A stretch of DNA of 20,262 bases from DAOTWY01 sp003696565 (lineage in GTDB: Bacteria; Chloroflexota; Anaerolineae; Aggregatilineales; Phototrophicaceae): positions 1 to 20,262 of the forward strand of contig DAOTWY010000037.1 in assembly GCA_034435635.1 (NCBI GenBank), in the 5' to 3' direction. This document shows, piece by piece, positions 16,139-20,262 of the stretch. Positions within the stretch are counted from its first letter, which is position 1, and each line of letters opens with the position of its first letter. The notes below the pieces were generated by a model, which saw only the letters and a list, made by a program, of their open reading frames with translations, did no database searches and was not told where the DNA came from. The position numbers and the translations under genes were made by a program.

Positions 16139-17778
16139 TGGTTATCCAATAATGACCTAATTAAGTTTCGCATATCAATTAAATAACTGCCTGTTTGAAT
16201 AAAGACATTTGTCTGATCAGCTGCGTCGCGGCAGAATTCATCATAAATGTTTCTGGCAGGTGACCCTGGTAAAACCAATTCTTGTGCCATCATATAGTCT
16301 ACTTGATTATTTGAAATTTGCTCGTTTAAGAATTCATAAGCTTCAACAAAAACCTGGCAATTGAATCTTGCAGGGCTGCCGGTATCGTTTTGTAACGTTT
16401 CCAGAACCATTTGTAGCGAGTTAAACCGTGCCGTTGGTTGTGCTGTTTCGGTCGGTGGTGGGGTGAGTGTAATGGTGTTGGTTGGCTGTGATGTCGCTGT
16501 TGATTGAGGTGTGGGGCTGGGTTGATCTGCGATAACGGATTGTGATGTTTCGGTGGGTGAGGGAATAGGAATATCAGTTGATGTTGGTGTGTCGGTCGGC
16601 TGTGGGGATGGTGTTGATGTAGTGATGATATCAACTGCTTCATTGGTTGGTGTTTCTATGATGTCGGTTGGGGTGGTAGATGCCGACATACCTAAGCTAA
16701 GACCTCCTTGTCCGTCACCATCGCCACTAAAAACGGCTATTAGAAAGACGGCACCAATAATGACGAGAATCACAGCGACGATACTCAAAATCACCGTTTT
16801 TGAATTCGATTTCGATTCGGTAAACGAGCGGGTTAACGTGGGAGGTTTAGGGATACCGGGTGGCGTGGATTGATGTGATGGTAGTTTTTGGATGGCAGGT
16901 GGTGCTTCATTATCACGCTTTTTCTTTAGGTGAACAATTAACTGCTCATGCCCTTGTACTGCTTCAGCAAATGCCTTTGCAAATTCCCCAGCGGTTTGAT
17001 ACCGATTTTGAGGATTTTTTTCCAACACACGTAATAACACAGGTTCCAGCCGGGGCGGAAGTTCAGGGTTAATCATACGGGGCTTAGGTGGCGCAGCGTG
17101 GAGATGCTGGTTGATAATGACGATTGCGTCTGTTCCCCCAAAAGGCAATTTACCTGTGCAAAGTAGATAGGCGATGACCCCAAGCGAATAAATATCAGTA
17201 GAAGGGGATAGCACCTCTATACCGCTGGCTTGCTCTGGTGACATATAATGCGGTGTGCCAGGCATATGCCCGGTGTTAGTGAGCATTGTCCCTTCTAAAA
17301 CCCGGGCGATGCCAAAGTCTGTAAGTGCAGCATGACCATCTCGTTTAATTAAGATATTGCCAGGCTTGATATCTCGATGAATAACACCCAGGCTATGGGC
17401 GTAATCTAACGCGCCACCGATTTGCAATAACATCTCAGCCGTGCGCCCTAAATTAAACTGCGCGGTTTGCTTTAGACGCTCAGAAAGACTGCCCCCTGGC
17501 ATATAATCCATTACGATATATGGGCGACCGAGATATATACCATGATCACGGAACGGTACAATATAAGGGTGTTGCAGGGTCTCCATAATTTCGGCTTCGC
17601 GCTGGAAGCGTTTCACCACTTCTTCATGCTCAGCCCAACTAGTTTGTAGTAATTTAAGCGCAACAAGGCGATTGTCCCGTCGATCAATCGCCTTGTATAC
17701 AACTGCTACCCCCCCCGCTTTGATACGCTCGCTAATATAGTAATAATCTATGACATGCCCAAGAATTGAATCTTCCAT
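16135..17778 (-). CDS. Transmembrane Ser/Thr protein kinase (PknB-like)
   Basis: This 547-residue bacterial Hanks-type kinase has its kinase domain at about 10-275: Lys42 in VALKLL, HRDIKPGNIL with catalytic Asp136 and Asn141, DFG at 154-156, SPEQASG at the activation-loop end, and DIYSLG. The glycine loop reads KAGGVAVVY, with Lys in place of the first Gly of the usual GxGxxG. A Lys/Pro-rich juxtamembrane stretch leads to one membrane helix (about 328-350). Outside lies a Pro/Thr/Ser-rich stalk (about 365-450) and a small C-terminal domain (about 451-547) with two cysteines (474, 516) that may form a disulfide; I do not recognise it and it is not a PASTA domain. AAAAGG 4 bases before the ATG supports the start. 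It is first in an operon with the RHS gene, overlapping it by 4 bases. Kinase identity is firm; the ligand and targets are unknown. Confidence 0.96.
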   Translation of the reverse strand: MEDSILGHVIDYYYISERIKAGGVAVVYKAIDRRDNRLVALKLLQTSWAEHEEVVKRFQREAEIMETLQHPYIVPFRDHGIYLGRPYIVMDYMPGGSLSERLKQTAQFNLGRTAEMLLQIGGALDYAHSLGVIHRDIKPGNILIKRDGHAALTDFGIARVLEGTMLTNTGHMPGTPHYMSPEQASGIEVLSPSTDIYSLGVIAYLLCTGKLPFGGTDAIVIINQHLHAAPPKPRMINPELPPRLEPVLLRVLEKNPQNRYQTAGEFAKAFAEAVQGHEQLIVHLKKKRDNEAPPAIQKLPSHQSTPPGIPKPPTLTRSFTESKSNSKTVILSIVAVILVIIGAVFLIAVFSGDGDGQGGLSLGMSASTTPTDIIETPTNEAVDIITTSTPSPQPTDTPTSTDIPIPSPTETSQSVIADQPSPTPQSTATSQPTNTITLTPPPTETAQPTARFNSLQMVLETLQNDTGSPARFNCQVFVEAYEFLNEQISNNQVDYMMAQELVLPGSPARNIYDEFCRDAADQTNVFIQTGSYLIDMRNLIRSLLDNQ

Positions 17779-17829
17779 GCTGCCTTTTCCAGCGTCCTAT
17801 ACTCAGGCAAGTTTAGCATAAAACCTGAA

Positions 17830-18918
17830 TCAGGACGAATGTACTAAAGTCTCAACTTCTGCCATGATCGCTTTTAGATCATTGATTTCATCCTGAATAA
17901 AATAACGTGCCAGACTAGCTTGCGTTAGGCTATACAAAATAAACGGTAGGCGTAAGATGTTTCGGATACGAGCCGGGAAGAGATGGGCTGCAACCAATGC
18001 CAACAGACCAATATATGTTTGGCTGATCCGCCGGGCTTGTCTGCGGTGGGCATCTGTTAACCCGTTTTGTAGCGTGTTTAAGATTGCCTTTAACACAGCT
18101 TGTCTATCTGCTTGATCTACGGTCATGTTGCTATCTATTTGGCTCAATTGGCAGCGCATAACCAGCCCATAATGATCAGAATAAGGGATTGATGTGCCAG
18201 GTATTTGCTGGAATGCCATCTCAATTGATTCAGCCTTGATGCCACGAGTCATGATATAGTCAATACGTTCAGATTTTGATTGAATATAAGGATTATCTGT
18301 TGAGAGGGTGTAACCTGGCGTATCAGGATGCAAGCCAGCAAAAACGTCTTTCATGCCGGTGAGGCTGGTGATGATACGATACCCTAATTGATCTGGACGT
18401 ACATTAAAATCACCGACGATAACCGCCGGGAATTGCTGGCGGTGATTAATAAACCGTGCTGCTTCAAACATCTGCGCAGCACGATGCGCGGGATATTCAT
18501 CCAAGGCATCATCTTGATATTGGGCAATCAAATGTGTGATATAAAAATCCAGCATCCCTTGAGGTGTATGGATACGCGCTAAACCGATGCCTTTTCCTGC
18601 GATATAATCTCCGCGGTGTATCGTTTCCGCAGTGCCTCTTAGCCGAAAACGGTAAAAATCCAACATAGTAATGGGATAGCGCGAAAAAACCACCAAACCG
18701 CTGCCAACGGCTCCTGATGTAAAGTGATGCCCGTATTTCAACCCACCTAACTCGGCACCCCGTTTGATCCGCACCCAGTCTTTTACATCCCAAATCTCTT
18801 GTAACCCAACGATGTCATACTTGCCACTGGCGATCTCTAACGCAAGAGCTTGCATACGACGCTGGCGATCTTTAACAAACGGAATACCCCAGGCATTTAA
18901 GGTTGCGATGGTTATCAT
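17830..18918 (-). CDS. Neutral sphingomyelinase-like phosphodiesterase (SMPD2-type, EEP fold)
   Basis: This 362-residue protein of the endonuclease/exonuclease/phosphatase fold carries Asn8 (LNAWGIP), Glu41 (LQEIWD), His129 (THL), Asp170 and Asn172 (GDFN), and Asp248-His249 (SDH). These are the metal-binding and catalytic positions. Specific segments recall animal neutral sphingomyelinase 1 rather than nucleases: LNAWGIP, HHFTSGAVGSGLVVFSRYPI, IHRGDYIAGKGIGL, THLIAQY, AHRAAQMFEAARFINH and DQLGYRIITSLTGMKD. After the catalytic domain a C-terminal region (about 270-360) has two moderately hydrophobic stretches (303-314 and 321-340) and ends with a QDEINDLKAIMAEVE helix, resembling the SMPD2 membrane tail. 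There is no signal peptide, so it is probably cytosolic or inner-membrane attached. AAAGG 7 bases before the ATG supports the start. Likely activity is sphingomyelinase or lyso-phospholipase C; the substrate is inferred. Confidence 0.85.
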   Translation of the reverse strand: MITIATLNAWGIPFVKDRQRRMQALALEIASGKYDIVGLQEIWDVKDWVRIKRGAELGGLKYGHHFTSGAVGSGLVVFSRYPITMLDFYRFRLRGTAETIHRGDYIAGKGIGLARIHTPQGMLDFYITHLIAQYQDDALDEYPAHRAAQMFEAARFINHRQQFPAVIVGDFNVRPDQLGYRIITSLTGMKDVFAGLHPDTPGYTLSTDNPYIQSKSERIDYIMTRGIKAESIEMAFQQIPGTSIPYSDHYGLVMRCQLSQIDSNMTVDQADRQAVLKAILNTLQNGLTDAHRRQARRISQTYIGLLALVAAHLFPARIRNILRLPFILYSLTQASLARYFIQDEINDLKAIMAEVETLVHSS

Positions 18919-19020
18919 ACCTAAACCTTTGTATTGATTGCATGAAAAATTTTAGCAAATCTCACATTTTTGCTCAAATATTGTGTATGATGAAAATAAC
19001 GAAAAAATTTTTTGTGAGTG

Positions 19021-19698
19021 ATGATGATGAATACAACTACCAAAATAAATCCCCAATTATTGCGCAATTCATTTTTGTTCAAAGATGCTGATGATGCCGT
19101 TTTGGAAAAAGTGGCGACATTTTGCCAATATATGCCACTGAATGCCGGGGAGCAACTTTTTGAACAAGGCAGCCCAGCAGATGCGATGTATATCCTGGAA
19201 TCTGGGCAGGTGCATGTCATCCGTGAATATCCTGATGGTTATGAGGTGATTATCGCCACTGAATCCCCATATTATGTCATTGGTGAACTGTCTTTATTAG
19301 CAGATCAGCCCCGTACTGGTAAGGTTGTGGCGGTTGCAGATTGCGATCTGATCATGCTGAGCCGTCAAGCGATTTTAGATGTTTATGCAGAAATGCCACA
19401 GATCGCCGTCCGTGCCTTGACTCAGCTTGGCAATCGTCTGTATCGTCTGAATTTAAAGGTGAGAGAAAACGCTATCGGCAATATTAAGGCACGCATCGCT
19501 AGCGTTTTATTACTTCTTGCTGAAAATCATCATGAGCAGATTATGCTGCCTATAACACGGCTTGCCCGTGCAACAGCGATTGATGCGGATGTTGTGGAGC
19601 GCACCCTGCATCAGTGGAACAATCAAGGAATCATCCACTTAGATGGACAACGTGTGACAGTGCAAGATATGGCAACACTGCGGAATCTCGCTGGCTGA
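19021..19698 (+). CDS. Crp/Fnr-family transcriptional regulator
   Basis: Numbering below counts the GTG at 19018 as residue 1. An N-terminal cyclic nucleotide-binding-like domain (about 15-125) has GEQLFEQGSPADAMYILESG and the cassette GELSLLADQPRTG. Here Arg99 would hold the phosphate, but Thr-Gly replaces the Ser-Ala/Thr-Ala seen in cAMP receptors, so the ligand is uncertain. A dimerisation helix follows (about 130-165), then a winged helix-turn-helix (about 175-226, LPITRLARATAIDADVVERTLHQW). It lacks the four-cysteine cluster of FNR. The start is ambiguous among GTG 19018 and ATG 19021, 19024 and 19027; a weak GTGAG at 19014-19018 fits best with 19027. It diverges from the sphingomyelinase-like gene and may control it. 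It converges on the FHA gene with a 15-base gap. Confidence 0.93.
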   Translation: MMMNTTTKINPQLLRNSFLFKDADDAVLEKVATFCQYMPLNAGEQLFEQGSPADAMYILESGQVHVIREYPDGYEVIIATESPYYVIGELSLLADQPRTGKVVAVADCDLIMLSRQAILDVYAEMPQIAVRALTQLGNRLYRLNLKVRENAIGNIKARIASVLLLLAENHHEQIMLPITRLARATAIDADVVERTLHQWNNQGIIHLDGQRVTVQDMATLRNLAG

Positions 19699-19713
19699 AA
19701 GATTGCCGGCTAG

Positions 19714-20148
19714 TTAATCTAATAACTTGACCACAAAGATGGTTTCTCCCATCTGAAGTTGGTCATTTTCATGCAGGACGGCGGAATGAGATAGTTTTTC
19801 TCCGTTTAAATATATGCCATTGCGTGCGCCTGCGTCCCATATTACAAAACCGGCTTCCTCCAGTGTAAACCTCGCATGAACACGAGACATACGTGGGTCT
19901 TCTAGGCGGATATGTGCTTCACGCCCGCGCCCAATGATTTGATCTGGCTTAATGGCTAAAATGGTACCTCGCTTATTGCGTGGTTCACGGATCACCAGCC
20001 AACAAAGAAGCCGGTCTGGTTCACTTTGCGCCAGCTGTTCCTCCCATCCCTCTGGACGAGAAGCCTGGGTAAAGGTATCACTTTCAATGATTGGCTCCTC
20101 GCCAGAAATCCCCACTTCCCAATCTTGCAAATCGTCATCCCAAGACAT
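19714..20148 (-). CDS. Small FHA-domain protein with acidic N-terminal tail (GarA/OdhI-like architecture)
   Basis: From the ATG at 20148 this is a 144-residue soluble protein. The first 45 or so residues are acidic and probably disordered, with two Trp near the start (SWDDDLQDWEV) and a Ser/Thr-rich SDTFTQAS. Residues about 46-144 form an FHA domain, which binds phosphothreonine peptides: IIGRGREAHIRLEDPRMSRVHA supplies the core Gly-Arg and Ser-x-x-His, followed by DAGARNGIYLNG with the conserved Asn-Gly. A short tail plus one FHA domain in about 145 residues recalls GarA/OdhI, which a Ser/Thr kinase phosphorylates on tail threonines, although the ETTS motif itself is absent. A membrane Ser/Thr kinase gene lies about 2 kb away. 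FHA identity is certain; the partner is inferred. Confidence 0.93.
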   Translation of the reverse strand: MSWDDDLQDWEVGISGEEPIIESDTFTQASRPEGWEEQLAQSEPDRLLCWLVIREPRNKRGTILAIKPDQIIGRGREAHIRLEDPRMSRVHARFTLEEAGFVIWDAGARNGIYLNGEKLSHSAVLHENDQLQMGETIFVVKLLD

Positions 20149-20154
20149 GGCGTT

Positions 20155-20158
20155 CTCC
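20155..20158 (-). promoter_or_regulatory. Ribosome binding site deciding the FHA gene start
   Basis: On the - strand GGAG lies 6 bases before the ATG at 20148. It falls inside the coding sequence if the ATG at 20160 is used, so the downstream start is preferred. Confidence 0.65.
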
Positions 20159-20235
20159 ATATCAGTTATTCATATTGCTAACTATAACAAAGCAATGTGT
20201 GAATTGCGAAAATCTATCAATTACCGTCGGCGTGA

Positions 20236-20262
20236 AAAAGAGGAGTTTTTGGCTCCTCTTTT
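20236..20262 (-). terminator. Hairpin terminator at the right edge
   Basis: AAAAGAGGAG (20236-20245) and CTCCTCTTTT (20253-20262) form a perfect 10-base-pair stem with loop TTTTTGG. On the - strand the stem runs into TTTTTC, so it probably ends a gene located beyond the right edge. It could also act on the + strand, but the next bases are not visible. Confidence 0.7.

Noticed and set aside
16553..16873. Gly/Val-rich + strand frame across the kinase stalk region
   Set aside because: It is the antisense of the Pro/Thr/Ser-rich stalk codons, which naturally leave the other strand open.
17803..17834. TCAGG/CCTGA repeats between the kinase and the sphingomyelinase-like gene
   Set aside because: Five-base arms with no T-tract; too weak to call a terminator or operator.
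18961..19020. Crp-type binding site (TCACA at 18963 and TGTGA at 19013)
   Set aside because: The half-sites are about 45 bases apart rather than 6, so they do not form a Crp-type operator; no clear -35/-10 pair was found either.
19691..19710. Short hairpin GCTGGC / GCCGGC between the regulator and the FHA gene as a terminator
   Set aside because: Only six pairs with one G-U and no T-run on either side.

Overview
The window looks like chromosome from a Chloroflexota bacterium, probably Anaerolineae-like. This is an inference from gene content and was not tested by any search. The signs are a coproporphyrin-type heme pair (HemQ plus an Fe-S type ferrochelatase), a Ser/Thr kinase with a Pro/Thr/Ser-rich ectodomain, an FHA protein, a WXG100-type secretion pair, a lipoprotein subtilase and a giant secreted RHS/YD protein. 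No rRNA, tRNA, insertion sequence, phage gene or CRISPR array was seen. Genes are tightly packed; every gap between genes is under about 130 bases, so there is no gene-free stretch over 300 bases.

Left part, + strand (1-1967): a 5'-truncated WXG100-like protein with a Gly-rich repetitive linker, followed after a few bases by a protein with EspG-like layout. Together they resemble a type VII secretion substrate and its chaperone. A strong hairpin terminator follows. Next, on the - strand (2093-4197), is a two-gene heme operon. A HemQ (coproheme decarboxylase) domain fused to a C-terminal Rieske [2Fe-2S] domain overlaps by 4 bases a ferrochelatase that carries four cysteines suited to a [2Fe-2S] cluster.

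Middle part: a divergent subtilisin-like lipoprotein (+), a secreted protein with two PsbP-like halves (-), and a divergent fatty acyl-AMP ligase-like enzyme (+, ending at 8748). Hairpin terminators sit in the convergent junctions near 5741 and 8753.

Right part: a - strand operon in which a transmembrane Ser/Thr kinase (16135-17778) overlaps by 4 bases a 2,453-residue signal-peptide-bearing RHS/YD-repeat protein (8777-16138). Upstream on the same strand is an endonuclease/exonuclease/phosphatase-fold protein that closely resembles animal neutral sphingomyelinase 1 (SMPD2), including a C-terminal region. A divergent Crp/Fnr-type regulator and a small GarA/OdhI-like FHA protein close the window.

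The most notable points are the eukaryote-like neutral sphingomyelinase, the HemQ-Rieske fusion next to a predicted Fe-S ferrochelatase, the kinase-RHS translational coupling with an internal membrane hairpin in the RHS protein, and the WXG100/EspG-like pair. Kinase and FHA genes lie within about 2 kb of each other, so phosphothreonine signalling between them is possible but not shown.
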